In this document: positions 1 through 11,490 of the stretch, in pieces | How positions within the stretch are numbered: position 1 is the stretch's first letter | Layout: the number at the start of each line of letters is the position of its first letter | Source of the DNA: Sipunculus nudus | Lineage: Eukaryota; Annelida; Sipuncula; Golfingiida; Sipunculidae | Direction: 5' to 3' | NCBI GenBank assembly: GCA_026874595.1 | Contig: CM049313.1 | Location: 53,645,659-53,709,658, forward strand | Length of the DNA: 64,000 bases | Notes under the pieces: generated by a model | Database searches by the model: none | Seen by the model: only the letters and a program-made list of their open reading frames with translations | Told to the model about the DNA's origin: nothing | Program-made: the position numbers and the translations under genes

Positions 1-109
1 TTCACGCCATCTGGTGGCAGAAGCTTCAATTATGTGCGAGCTTCGGTTGTATGCAATATGACATTAAGCCTATTAGTTCCATGTACATGTATACCATCCG
101 AAGCCATAA

Positions 110-255
110 AAATAATAATAATAAGAAGAAGAAGAAGAAGAAAAGAAAAAGAATAACAATGATAATAATAATAATAAAAAACAACAATGACAAAAAAATT
201 ATTAATAAAATAATAATAATGATAATAATAATAATAATAACAATAATAATAATAA
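110..255. repeat. AAT/AAG-rich simple-sequence tract
   Basis: Runs of AAT, AAG and ATA trinucleotides occupy nearly the whole segment. A reading frame crosses it but encodes only Lys, Asn and Ile runs and is not a gene. Confidence 0.85.
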
Positions 256-940
256 ATTAAAAGAACTTAATGATAACGTTCCTGTGTGACCTTGCTCGTA
301 TAATACTTATTCGAAAATCTGAAAACATGGCTTTCATGAAAATCAATGCACATTTGTGTCAGTCCACTGGTAATTAAATCGTGAAAAGTCTCGCCTGTCC
401 GATGTAATTAAAAAATGAAGAATTCTTACTCTTTATACAGTGATCACGCGTCTTTCGCTCTGAAACTCCGTAAACTTTGGCTGTATCCGCAGTATATTCC
501 TTCCCATCAAAGGGCGACCATGTTTTTGGCAATAATGTGGACACGCTGATTGTCCTGTCTATTATGTTACAATAACAGAAATTATGTGCATTCCGGCAAC
601 AGAGAATGAAAGTTTTAGTCAAACTTAAACGTATATACCTTCAACTTTCCTGACGTTACCTCATGGACTGACCGCGCAGGAGAGCGTCTTTGAGCTGACA
701 ATGTATTTGTCATATTGATAATTACCAAGTACTATCATCATTTGGCAGGGAGTGTACATGGTTGATTTGCTTACAGGTAATTAAAAAAACTTACTTTGTA
801 AACAACTAACACTAAGTAAAAACTGATGGGCCTCCTTGGTTGGACGGACTATAGGAAATAATCCGGGTCGTGAATCAGTTTACTCTGTCCGCAGTAGGCC
901 ACTAGTTTGCATCTGTTCGGTCTACTGTAGACCGCTTGGT

Positions 941-944
<4 letters not shown>

Positions 945-1005
<61 letters not shown>

Positions 1006-1026
1006 ATATATATATATATATATATA
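945..1026. repeat. (TA)n microsatellite with a TG-rich interruption
   Basis: Nearly pure TA dinucleotides with a short TGTGTG interruption. It sits directly beside the SINE-like element that follows, as several AT arrays in this window do beside mobile elements. Confidence 0.9.
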
Positions 1027-1074
1027 ATCATTTATTTTACATGGATTGTATAAATAGTTATTATAACTGTAACC

Positions 1075-1275
1075 AGGCACTGCCCATGGCTCGGATGGTG
1101 GCCTTTGGTAAAGTGTCTAGAGGAGGAGGAAGCCGGAGAACTCGGAGAAAACCACCGACTTTGGACGGGCAACTACAACCCAATCTCATAGCCACGCTAG
1201 GGGTTGAACCCGGGTCACAAGCGGAGAGACCCGAGCGTTTTGCCCCTCGACGATCCAGGATACCAGATAGTAATG
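1075..1275 (-). mobile_element. tRNA-derived SINE-like element
   Basis: On the minus strand there is a pol III B-box match (GGGTTCAACCC) near 1200-1212, preceded by a tRNA-like stretch. It is followed by a body ending in CTCCG/GTTCTCCGG motifs. The same kind of body (GGGTTCTCCGGTTTCC) occurs after a B-box-like motif at 37.9-38.1 kb, so the two look like members of one SINE family. Ends are not exact because no clean target-site duplication is visible. Confidence 0.55.
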
Positions 1276-2391
1276 CTACAGGAAAGCAGTGGTTAAGTGT
1301 AAAGTGAATGTATCGTGACCAAGGCGTATATATGGAGTGTCTCGCGTTAGTAAATTATATTGTGACAGTAACAAAGCATTGGGGAGACATAACAATATCG
1401 TAACAGCAAAACAATTGGACTGCTGTATACCTGTCTTTTTATAGATCAAGTCACGTGATCTGAAGGTGCCACGTCAATCTGGCTCTAAATTGTGTTCATG
1501 ACCATATTGAGATTAAACCAAAATAAACGTTGAGTTCCAAATATGAGGGTCAAAGAAAAAGACAGCCTATTTCCAACAGCCGAGTTCACTTGCCGCTATG
1601 AAACAAAAAACCATAAACAGCAAAAAAAACAAAAAAAAAACTTATTTTACCTATTTATGTAATATAACTGAAAATGACGAAAATTTGTAACACTGAACAT
1701 TTTACTCGTTTTTTACTGAGGCAAACATCAAGGTGAATACAGATAAACCATAATACATGTGGTGGGTTTGGCAGTTTAATTTAAACAAACTTAGAACAAT
1801 GATGAATTTTGACGGTTTTGCAGAACAATGTTCAGAGTTTTTTAGAATAGCATAGATAACATATTTTCCGTTTCCGTGTCGGCCGGATTCGCCATGGACC
1901 GAGTTCTTCTTCTGGATAAATATAATAACGTAGTTTCTGATGGATGACGCATTGGGTTGATCCCTCAGCAAAGTTACTTAGGTTAGATCCCTCGAGATTT
2001 AAGGGAAAATACAGGCACCGCCTCTGTGGACATACTTGGCATCCTTGTAACAAAAACGGAGCTTTCTTAGGCGTGGCCTTAAAGGAGTTGGTTGACAACG
2101 ATTCAGTGCCCAAGTCAGTTATAAAATAGATATAATATAAATTAATATATCTAAAGTACAGCTCTCACACTGCACCAGCTCTTGTCCATCCACGACTCCG
2201 CACACATTTTTCATCTTCTGACACACCACTAGCGCTGGAATCCCTTTTTATAATAAAGTCTTCATATTTCCAATGTTGTTAGATATACTACGACGAAATC
2301 ATGTCAAACGACCCAATAATAAAACGGTAATACCGCGTTAGGAATTTTTGGTTCTCAATAACAGGTGTGCGCCGGAAATGGCAAGTGAATG

Positions 2392-2393
<2 letters not shown>

Positions 2394-2431
<38 letters not shown>

Positions 2432-2460
2432 GTGGTGGGTGGGTGTGTCTGTGTGTGTGC
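2394..2460. repeat. (GT)n microsatellite
   Basis: GT dinucleotides grade into GGTGGGTGGGT units. Simple sequence with no gene. Confidence 0.9.
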
Positions 2461-2674
2461 GAAATTCTTCTAATGAGAAGAAGGGTGTACTAAAACTCGA
2501 GCTTGTTTGTCTCCTTGAAAACCCAGAAACAATGTTATTTTAATTAATATTTTAACTAAAATTTTAAGAAAAACATTCAAGGCCATACTGTAAAATGGAA
2601 GGATAAAATGCTTTTAAGCGTATATTCCGGTTAAACCAATAGACGTGTGAGCTCCAGGAATGTTCTCTCCTTAA

Positions 2675-2677
<3 letters not shown>

Positions 2678-2720
<43 letters not shown>
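2678..2720. repeat. (AT)n microsatellite
   Basis: Uninterrupted AT dinucleotides over about 40 bases. Confidence 0.9.
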
Positions 2721-2724
<4 letters not shown>

Positions 2725-2768
2725 AGCAGAACCATCGTTATCGCAAAAGTAAAATGTGACAATATGTG

Positions 2769-3330
2769 TTCATCACATCAAGCAATAAATTATCACAGGG
2801 CAGAAATTTCAAACGGGCCCGCGTGCAGGTTACAGAACCCGAAAGCTTCCGTGGCAACCACCTTAGCAACCATGTGTACCTATTTCGAAGGCACAGTCTG
2901 TAAAATATTCAGGGCCGGACTTAAAAGAACAACAGTTTCAATTGTCATGCTTATTTTTAAGAAAATTATAAAGAAAAATAATACTTGAAGGTTTATGACG
3001 ACCCTGACCTTTGACCGCTGGTGACCATAAACAATAGGGTTCTATTCTGGTAGATTATATACTAAAGTACATAAACTGCACAGAAATTGCTTCAAAAGTG
3101 TGGCCTGTATAGTCGTGACAATCACATAAACAGACACACGCAACTGGAAAACATGCTTTCAGAAATCGAAGATTTCCGGCAAGCAATTTATTATCACGGG
3201 GCAGAAATGTCAAACGGCAACGGGTGCAGGTTTCAAAGCTTGAAAGCTTTCGTAGCAACCACCCCAGCAACCATGCGTACCTATTTCGCAGGTACAGGCT
3301 GTAATATGCATGGCCGGACTAAATACGCGT
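2769..3330 (+). repeat. Pair of diverged direct repeats, about 160 bp each
   Basis: The segment at about 2769-2930 recurs at about 3168-3330 with scattered mismatches. Both contain CAAGCAAT, then GGGCAGAAAT, then GCAACCACC and CCTATTTCG in the same order and spacing. The frames crossing both copies are not conserved well enough to argue for a gene. It is a local duplication or two copies of an unrecognised repeat. Confidence 0.6.
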
Positions 3331-5043
3331 TATAATAAAGGGACATAGGGTGTGCTTCATTTGCTTGTCACGCAAAGAGTATTTGTTGTTACTTCATTCT
3401 TTACGGCGAAAGCTGTTAATTTGCAACAACGGGAAGGCGTTGTTTTTTCTTACTAAAATGCGTGTGAACATGCGTACCTGCACGTGTGTACGTGCTTTCT
3501 GGTGTCCATGGTTTACAAAGTTGCTAAAAATGCGTGCAGGCGGTGTGTAAATAAAAAAGAGGCCTTTGGCAGAAAGGCCACAGAAGCCAATTAATATCAT
3601 GTACAGTTTATGTACCTTAAGTGTCTAGTTTTGGAGACATAGCTAAACAGTGGTAGTTGGTAGTGGTTGTAGTGGAGCGCCATCTTGCGGTTATTTTCCA
3701 AACAGTGAAAAATGGCCTATTAGATATTAGTATATGATATAACATATATCAGTTTCAAAACGATTACTGCATACCTGTGCCCTAAAGGGCATATTTAGTG
3801 AAATCACTAAAATTCTCATCCGACGAGAAACGCTTCGAGATTTGGCGAGATTTTTTTATTGGATCGACGATACCTCCTCAAGGACTACAATTTACAATAA
3901 AAGGACTTCTGTAGCATTTAAAGTGACAGATTACAAAGCTCAAAACTGCATATTTTCAAAATTCGAAAGTTGTACCCCAATATTAGATATAGGAGGGGAT
4001 GAGGATCGTTCATCATATAAAGGGAACAATATAATAATAGTTTTTTACAATTATATCCCGATAGATTTCTCAGAAGGAACTACGTCTTTGTTTGGTTGTT
4101 TATGTTAACGACAGCATCCTGTCAGGTCTTTTGAGTGTACACCGTTTCATCACGTGGTTACTGAGATGGTATTCTGAAGTTCGTGAAACGTTCCTGTAAG
4201 CTTGGTTAAAATAATAATTTATTATTGAAAACAGGGCTTCGCCCTATATTAATTCTTCTCCTCGGACTTCACATGAGTACAAATGAAGCAAAATAAATAC
4301 ATGTGCAATCAACAGTATATGTAAAGCATAACACAAGAAGAATAATTATATGTTCCAAACAATATTAAGCATGTACAATGAGGAGAGCAACCTAGAGGAC
4401 TGGCAACATATGTGCAAAAGGATCTATGCTTAATTCTAGTACATCAACTGGGTAGTATTATAACATGAGTAGTATTTTAACATGGGTAGTATTTTAACAT
4501 GACGGACAAAAAAAAAACATGTGAATCGTTTTGTTATTTATTAGATTATTTGTGGATATGGCCAAACATCTCAATAGTTTTCGTCATATGTTAAATTGCC
4601 ACTCCCCATTAACCAAGATTTATGTTTTGATAAGCAACAGGAATGTTTGAGACTAAATCATCTGTGTGTGTGGCATATACAATGAACAAATAGAAAATAA
4701 TGTTCGGGGGTCTCCTCTTGCTCCTCACAACAACAAAATGGATTTTCAATAAAATGGTTTACATATTGGTCAGCTCTCAGCGAGCTACAACCCCAATCTC
4801 ATTTTTATATGGAATATCTGTGCAGACCAGCTTCCGCTAAATGACTAAAGTATTCAGGTGACCTAGGTAGATTTACCTTCTTTTAAAACTGATAACTGAT
4901 GGGCTGTCCCTTGTTTCCTCATCTAAAGAAATCCACAGTTTTGTTGTTAACATAATAAATGAATTTAGTCACGCCGAGGTGCGCGCAAATCGGCTTCATT
5001 ACGCAAGTTTTAACTAGCGGTGTTTCCGACAGTAACTGGTCAT

Positions 5044-5066
5044 GGGGGGGGGGGGGGGGGGGGGGA
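5044..5066. repeat. Poly-G run
   Basis: More than 20 consecutive G. Similar long G or C runs occur near 7914-7962, 10320, 21128, 37870, 43501, 55761 and 57822. Their exact lengths are unreliable in most assemblies. Confidence 0.85.
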
Positions 5067-5287
5067 CAAAGGTAGGCCTATGAGGGGAGGGTGCCCCTAA
5101 GCAAAGTAATTTCGTAAAATAGCCCAAACCTTTTTAACTTAAAAAGTAAAACTTACTCTTATATTGTAAACTTCACATGAAAATATCCCTAATACAAGTG
5201 GGTAAAAGGTTGGTGAAAAATTGCATAATTATACAGATTGTAGAACTTCACTGCCGGTTGTCCCGAGCTTCCAAACACTATCGAGCA

Positions 5288-5576
5288 TTAACAGTGAGGT
5301 CTAATGGTAAACCTCCTGAAATAGGCTCTGTTCTTAAACCCGTTCTTTATGGCTGGCCCGCCTCGTGCAATGTTAGGGAAGTGATGAGGGATGGTAGCCA
5401 ACCACTCGTCGTCCAGGTAAACACGTGTCTGCCCCCCGACCACGTGCAGCCTGACGTCATGCCACATACGTCCCTGTGGTGCTCCACGTGGACATCTGCC
5501 TGACTTTTTTATATCATAAGCCATGTTTCCGTTAGCGAAGTATCCATACGCGTAACACGATTCAGTCCAGTGCGGT
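5288..5576 (-). CDS. Copy B exon 3: C-terminal half of lectin-like domain
   Basis: Encodes 95 residues from PHWTESCYAYGY to RFTIRPHC and a TAA stop. The acceptor (TTTTACACTTTCCAG) is phase 2 and joins the AG that ends exon 2 to make one Arg codon, exactly as in copy A. Conserved with copy A: CY-YGY, the CP-G-P-G-W motif, RVYL, TIPHHFPN and NGFKNR. Confidence 0.8.
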
Positions 5577-5935
5577 CTGGAAAGTGTAAAAGAGCTACGT
5601 AAACGCCCTAACCGGACAATTTTGTTATTCAATATCCTAATTACAAATGTTTTGTCTTTATATTTTAAGCTATATTTATCGTAGTGAAAACTGAGGTTAA
5701 GCTAAATGAATCAATTTTTACAAAATAAATGTTTCCCAAAATATTCTTTATAATACAAGTGACCCATGGGTCATGAAGCTCAGCTGACCTGCATTGCATT
5801 TTAGCCCAACATTTATCATTTATCTGTACTGAAATTCACTTCAGATATGGGGTGATAAGAATATGATTCCGAACACGATCGATTTGAAGGGTTGATTTCT
5901 ATTATTTCCAAACGTCTGAGTGAGACATCACCCCC

Positions 5936-6011
<76 letters not shown>
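5936..6011. repeat. (TA)n microsatellite in copy B intron 2
   Basis: TA dinucleotides over about 75 bases within the intron between exons 3 and 2 of copy B. Copy A has longer AT arrays in the corresponding intron. Confidence 0.9.
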
Positions 6012-6156
6012 GAAATACAGGAATTTTTTTATTCCTCCCAACAAAGTTCTTCAGGGGAATTTAAGATCGCGTCAACCTTAAGGAAATCCTAATTGCAACT
6101 GAGCTTTTATATATCCGACTTTGAATTTTAACCATCGCCCACCAACTATTCCTTAC

Positions 6157-6431
6157 CTAAAAATTAGGAAATCATAGTTAGCGGAGTCCGCCAGGTTGTA
6201 CACCAAACCAGGATGACCATCATTCATACTATCGAACCGTCCTATGTCGTTCAGGAACTGGAACGTTACCACGTATGCACTGCCCCTGTACGTTGGTGTG
6301 TCCGGGACGGCTATGCACATTTTATCTTTCGGCCATCTGGTGGTACCTGCAGTGTCATCCAGAATGATGAAACCGAGGCCATCTCCACTTTTTTTCTGAA
6401 CAGAAGTTGTAGTTAAATTTTTGGCCGTTGC
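6157..6431 (-). pseudogene. Copy B exon 2: N-terminal half of lectin-like domain, +1 frameshift
   Basis: From the acceptor side the phase expected from exon 1 reads NGNGQKFNYNFCS and then runs out of frame after the A7 run. The domain (from GDGLGFIILDD to NYDFLIFR) continues one frame over. The donor is GTAAGG and its phase (2) matches exon 3. The length excess over copy A (4 nt) is fully explained by one inserted codon near RFDSMND and the single extra A. Confidence 0.75.
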
Positions 6432-6559
6432 CTGCAGGGAAAGAGAATGCATATTATTAAGATATCAATGAAGAATAAGACCTAACAACCACCCTAAGAT
6501 TATTAAGAACTAGAATACGGGTAGTCGACAAGCGACTACATGAATCCGCCGAAATCAGA

Positions 6560-7260
6560 CGTGAGGCATGGGTTTAGTGGTAATGGGTAATAGAGTTAGA
6601 TGTATTGCTTATTCGCATGAATGTATGCCACGTAAACATGATTGTATGTGGTGCCACCTGTCCTTTGACCGAGAAAGCTATCCAAGATGTAAAAATATGC
6701 AAAATTTCAGGTGGATAAGTAAAAACCACTGCTTAGATATGAGTGATTTTTACCCTAGACAGACACAAAGATGACACCTTGCAAAAATAGTTGCAGGTGG
6801 CGCCACCAGTTTGATAAATTGTTTGATAAATTACTATGTTAGATGTATACACATGCAAATTTCTAGGCCAATACGTCAAACCAGATGTGAGATATAAGCA
6901 TGGATGTCTACAGCGTAAATGTGATAGTAGGTGGCGCCACCTGTCATAAATTTGGGATATATATCCAAGATAAATACACATGCAAAATTTCAGGTGAATA
7001 AATCAAACCACTACTGAGATATGAGTGATTTTAACCCAAGGCAGGCCAACAAATGAACGCTTAGCAAAAATGGTTGAAGGTGGCGTCACCAGTTTTTTTT
7101 TTTTTAAATTATACAAAGCTATCCAAGAGCTAAATTCATGCAAAATTTAAGTCTGATTGGTCATACGAGTCGCAAGATATAAGGTCTTACATGTTAAAAC
7201 AGACGCACACATGGACGCTCTGCAGAGAGGAAAGGTCAGAGTTTAACACACACAAAATAA
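6560..7260. repeat. Degenerate tandem repeat around GGTGGCGCCACC palindromes
   Basis: Three or so diverged units carry the palindrome GGTGGCGCCACC, or a near match, at about 6650, 6797, 6931 and 7079. Each is followed by CAAAATTTCAGG-like and GATATGAGTGATTTTA-like phrases. It lies in the enlarged intron 1 of copy B and is absent from intron 1 of copy A, so it probably arrived there as a repeat insertion. A related phrase (TGTGGCGCCATCTA) occurs near 45047. Confidence 0.6.
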
Positions 7261-7367
7261 GGGCTCAGCAGTTAACATATGACCCAATCATAATTAAGAG
7301 TTTCATTAAATTCCGTCCAGTGGTTACGGAGAAAGTCTCCTGAAAACTATGCGCCGGCGGCGTCCGG

Positions 7368-7412
7368 CTGAAAATTTGTATCCGCAAAACTTCGTTTGTT
7401 GGATACAATTAA
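7368..7412 (+). repeat. Hairpin-tailed repeat end (CAAAACTTCGTTTG family)
   Basis: The phrase CAAAACTTCGTTTG flanked by TATCC and GGATA can fold into a short hairpin with a TTCG loop and is followed by ACAAT. Variants occur near 19457 and near 51208, so it looks like the conserved end of a dispersed repeat. Family unknown. Confidence 0.45.
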
Positions 7413-7603
7413 TGCATAATCTCAATTTCTTTTCTTTATATATATAAATATATATAATTTAAACTGTATTTAATGTTAATATAAATAAATTTAAGAAAGA
7501 GACAATAAATAATTAATGATTAATGAATAATAAATGTTTTATTTTGTCAACGTCAACAAGGTCATAGCATCGAAATATATATATATATAAGGTTTGAACC
7601 TAC

Positions 7604-7688
7604 CATTCCCGAGCATTGGCTCCCGGGAGCAAGGATGACAAGTCATCCCAACAACTAGTAACAAGTAAATCACGAGACGGACGGCCAT
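7604..7688 (-). CDS. Copy B exon 1: signal peptide
   Basis: ATG at 7688-7686 follows an in-line TTTTCAG acceptor, implying a spliced 5' leader. Encodes MAVR, then a hydrophobic Leu/Val core, then Cys-containing SREPMLGN. The GTAGGT donor is phase 1. Length and donor match copy A exactly. Confidence 0.75.
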
Positions 7689-7913
7689 TTCTGGTGATGA
7701 TTCTGAAAACATTAAATGTTCACTTTGATTAACTCTACGAAAGTTAAATTATATGAGAACTTTATACCTAAATAATGAACCTTTACCTAAAAATGAACAC
7801 CCCGCGGCGACATCTGCTATCTGCAACAATCATGTTAATGGTCGATATTTTTACTTGTCATTTAACTTTTTCATGATATGATATTCCCCCTCTTAAACAT
7901 AGGATTAAGTAAG

Positions 7914-7962
7914 CCCCCCCCCCCCCCCCCGAATAAAATTGTTGAGCCCCCCCCCCCCCCCC
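7914..7962. repeat. Two poly-C runs
   Basis: Two C runs of 16-17 bases separated by a short AT-rich phrase. Low-complexity DNA. Confidence 0.85.
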
Positions 7963-8374
7963 AACAAAATGATGGGTATAAAAACAAACACTATTTTATT
8001 ATATAGTATTTGCACTCTCACATGTATATATATCCTCCTCCGCTCGGGCGCTTCGCGCCCTCAGTATTTTGAGTACCATATATCAGGGCCGCATGCAGTC
8101 TCCGGGATTGAGGTGCCAAAAAAATATTGCAAAGTATTCTGTGTGAAAATACATCTGTTGTCAGACAAATAATTATAATCAGTATTGACCAATAAATTAC
8201 AGCAAAAATGAACAAGAATGCACCAGTATACATACAGTTTTTCAAAATTTTCCACACCGTAGGAGGGGTGTCCCCCTCCCTAACCCTCCCCTGTCGGGGA
8301 TTTCCCCCTCGAATCCGCTTACTGCCCCCTTGATAATAGGGTCAAGCTACGGCCCTTATGTATGTATGTATGTA

Positions 8375-8393
8375 TGTAAATATATATATATAC

Positions 8394-8425
<32 letters not shown>

Positions 8426-8432
8426 TTGTATA
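8375..8432. repeat. Imperfect (AT)n array after a TATG repeat
   Basis: Four GTAT/TATG units lead into AT dinucleotides interrupted by AAAT and ACAT. Confidence 0.8.
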
Positions 8433-8806
8433 TAACGCTGAAGAAAAACAACACTGTAAATTCGCCGCCAATGATATGACATGATGAAAAGCCATGTACA
8501 AGCATTTGGTCGCAATGATGCATGAAAACATGCATAAATACGTACTTACAAACGCACACGCTGGCATAATCCTTTGTCTCATTGTATATTAATGTCTCAG
8601 AGTATCTTTATCATGGATGCAATCACTTTAATTCATTCCATCAATATTGAAAATGTCGTATTTAAGATTTTATTCAAAACTGTTGTAACAATATATGGCA
8701 AAATAGCGTGTCGTGGTCTGATAAACATCAGGTGTTCATCGAGCCAGCTATCTACCACTGTATTGCTATATTTGATTATAAACACAACAACACCCCACTT
8801 CCTTGA

Positions 8807-9150
8807 TGTACGTTGGTTTACGGACACCTTTCAGGGAAGCGGCACGTGGCGTGACGTCATTGTTACCTGTGACGTAATGAATCACGCTCGACAGATAGCC
8901 GTATGGTCTCATGCAACAAGTGCAAATGGTATAATATGCTATAAAACCCATAAAACACTCAAAATGGGGTCATTTAAGCTTGGACTTACACCAAAATTGA
9001 ACTTCATCAAAACTTTTACAACACCAGCCTATATTTAAATGTCAATAACATCCGTTATACAATCTCCAGATATCGTCCGGACATATATACAAACACACAA
9101 AATCGCGTGATAACAATAACCCTCGCTTCGCGCAGGGATAATAAGAGGGT
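8807..9150 (+). repeat. Dispersed repeat, left copy of an inverted pair
   Basis: Begins near ACGTTGGTTTACGGACACC, continues through GGCACGT and GTGACGTCATTG, and ends in a small GC-rich hairpin (AACCCTCGCTTCGCGCAGGG) followed by ATAATAA. A diverged inverted copy lies at 10857-11170, and a partial direct copy at 40355-40500. The two inverted copies face each other about 1.7 kb apart around exon 9529-9692. Confidence 0.6.
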
Positions 9151-9528
9151 AAATCAGCGCATCACACAATATCAATGAAACTAACTTATCTTAATCTACA
9201 ATCACAAGCAATAATCGCATCGCGATTTTGCTGCGCATATTTATTATCAACCCTCTTCAGCATTTACCTGATTCGGTTTTTTTTTTCAATCATTTTCTGG
9301 GTCGGGAAAGACAAGATCTTTCTAGTAAACTGCATTATTGAAGTTTGTTGCAATTTGTTGAAAAGTTTCCTCCATATGCTAAACTGTAATATTATAATTA
9401 ACGTAAAATACTATCATCTGCATTTGATGAAAAAACATCAGATAAACTTTAAAAAAATAATATTATAAGGATACTGGTTTTATTACATCGTAGCAGAGAG
9501 CATTACAAATTATACTAAACAGACATAC

Positions 9529-9692
9529 CTTTTGTTCCGGTAAAAACGGCTGGGAATGCTCAGTGCAGGTTTCCCTTTTTATAACATATTGCAGCTCGTG
9601 GTTTGCCAGCGTGGACGAGTCACAAACTGTGCCGCCCACCCATACTGGTTCCTTGCTTATCTGCACGTCTGACAGATTAATTAACCTGTCAC
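9529..9692 (-). CDS. Orphan exon, possibly galactose-binding-type domain
   Basis: An open 164-nt exon: acceptor TTTGCCAG at its 5' side, donor GTATGT at its 3' side, phases 1 and 0. It encodes 54 residues beginning DRLINLSDVQIS, with VWVGGTVC and KRETC later. An order of Arg-Leu-x-Asn, a V-x-V strand, a Cys, then a second Cys recalls the end of F-type lectin or discoidin-like domains. That is a resemblance by eye only. It lies 1.8 kb upstream of copy B exon 1 on the same strand, so it more likely belongs to the next gene upstream. A decayed paralogue sits at 26897-27043 in the same relative position. Confidence 0.45.
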
Positions 9693-10083
9693 CTGGCAAA
9701 TGTAACGATACACAGATAATTCTCAGGAACACAGGTTTATTGGTTACACGGAAGGATTATTACAGGACAAAATCATCAAACCCTTGAACTCTTTCATTTT
9801 TTATTCATATTCGTGTAGGTGTCGCAAGGAGTAACAGGTGTATTATATTTCTTTTCATTATACGCCATACAAAACATATTGTGATACAAATTCATATATT
9901 CCAAATGAAGACCTTGGTAATGTTGATGTAGCACAAATTACTAAAGAATTCTTTTAGAATTTCTTATAAGATTTGTGCAGTGGCGTCAATTTTTCTTCCA
10001 GGGTGGGGGGATGACTTTGTATATATATACACACACATATAATATATACCTTTTTCAGCGTCTCTGAGTGACATATTCAACTA

Positions 10084-10120
<37 letters not shown>

Positions 10121-10856
10121 GATTATTATATACATATATATTTATTATTTATACTTAATTATATTTCAAATAATTATAATATTATAATAGAAAATAAGTT
10201 ATTTTGTGAATTCTAAGCAAGGTTTAGATATAACATTTTTTAGTAAATGGATTCAAAGTTTTTAATTCTATTTATTAATTTATTTCATTTGTAATAATAT
10301 AATATTATTCTCTGAAAAGTGGGGGGGGGGGGGATGATAACATTGGCCATCCCCCCCTTGCCAAAAAGTGGGGGGTATATATACCCCCCCCCATCCCCCC
10401 CCCCCTATATTGACGCCCCTGGATTTGTGTTAATCATACACACCATTTAAAAAACTGGAGCATAAGTTTTTCTTCCCAAGGAAAACTGGTACCATTTCAT
10501 GTGTTATGTGTCGACCGGTAAAACAAGATAGAAACATTTGACCGCTGGGGCCATAGTTTTTGTTCCCCGAGTTTGCTAAAAAGGTGGGGGGGGGGGGGGG
10601 TGAGGGGTTATACCCCATACCTCCCGTATTGATGCCCCCGCTCCCATACAAGGGTAAACCTTTCAACCAATGACGGGTTCCTATTCTGTTTGTTCGTTAA
10701 CTATGATTACAATTACAATTAGAGCTATACTTTATTCAAGTGTTTATGATCAGTAACTGTATGTAATGTTTGTCTGGCAGATCTGACCAGACACTCGTTT
10801 ACCTATTCAAATATATCACTGCAAAATAGGAAAATTATTATTATAGAAATTATTGC

Positions 10857-11170
10857 TTATACCCCTCTATAAAGCGAGGGTTATTGTTTTCACTCCATTC
10901 TGTGTGCGTGTCCGCAAGGTATCTGAAGAACGTATTCACGGATGTTATTGAAATTTATCATATAGGCTGTGATTGTTAAAATCTTCAAGAAGTTTAATTT
11001 TGATTAAAATCCAAGTGTGTGTAATTCCGAAATGGGTTTTCTGGCACCTTTGTTTACACTGGGAGGAAGCATGTGACGAAATTACCATCTTTTAGTGCAA
11101 GAAGTGACATCATAGTGGACAATGACGTCACTCCACGTGTACGTGCCGTTTCGTCAAGGTGTCAGTAAAT
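10857..11170 (-). repeat. Dispersed repeat, right copy of an inverted pair
   Basis: Reverse-complement homologue of 8807-9150. Read on the minus strand it runs from GATTTACTGACACC through GGCACGTACACGTGGAGTGA to a terminal hairpin AACCCTCGCTTTATAGAGGG. Divergence between copies is considerable but order and spacing are kept. Confidence 0.6.
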
Positions 11171-11458
11171 CAACGTATAGCATGGAGGCTCATTAGCTAC
11201 TCCAGGGCAGGTCGATTGTAGAGAGTGCACGGGGGCCATGGTTGTTATTATTTCAGTTGAAAAATTCTCAGGAATAACACGGGGTTTATAAAAATTCCAT
11301 GGCATCAACTTTTAGCACTATCTCCGGAGAAGGATTGCGTCCCATTTGTGGCTTTATATTTAAATTTATATCGCACTCACAGAGCACAAACCTCGGCCAC
11401 TTTGTTTGTAGTGTGGCTTGCCATCATATCGGAGGTAAATATTTACCAGCACACACAA

Positions 11459-11490
<32 letters not shown>

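Larger units (their letters stand above)
1..5287. other. Non-coding stretch with repeats only
   Basis: I see no exon that can be supported here. Reading frames are short and mostly cross microsatellites or low-complexity DNA. The stretch contains an AAT/AAG-rich tract, (TA)n and (GT)n arrays, one SINE-like element, a duplicated 160-bp segment and a poly-G run near 5045-5066, listed separately. The rest is AT-rich unique sequence without a recognisable element. Confidence 0.6.
5288..7688 (-). pseudogene. Lectin-like secreted protein gene, copy B (frame broken in exon 2)
   Basis: Three-exon paralogue of copy A (22162-24602). Exon 1 is 7604-7688, exon 2 is 6157-6431 and exon 3 is 5288-5576. Exon 1 encodes a signal peptide (MAVRLVIYLLLVVGMTC), ends AATG/GTAGGT and is exactly 85 nt, as in copy A. 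Exon 2 begins after a CTGCAG acceptor and ends at a GTAAGG donor; exon 3 begins after TTTCCAG and ends at TAA. The domain shows GDGLGFIILDD, GHPGLVYN and NYDFLIFR (exon 2), then CYAYGY and a C-terminal Cys (exon 3), suggesting a concanavalin A-like jelly-roll fold; that fold assignment is inference. Exon 2 is 275 nt against 271 in copy A: one extra codon plus one extra base in a seven-A run (T-run 6389-6395 on the plus strand). Joining from exon 1 therefore puts the domain out of frame. It is either a real pseudogene or a homopolymer error; everything else is intact. Confidence 0.7.

Noticed and set aside
936-1307. Open frame of about 120 codons through the (TA)n array
   Set aside because: Half is Tyr-Ile repeats from the microsatellite and the rest is antisense to a SINE-like element.
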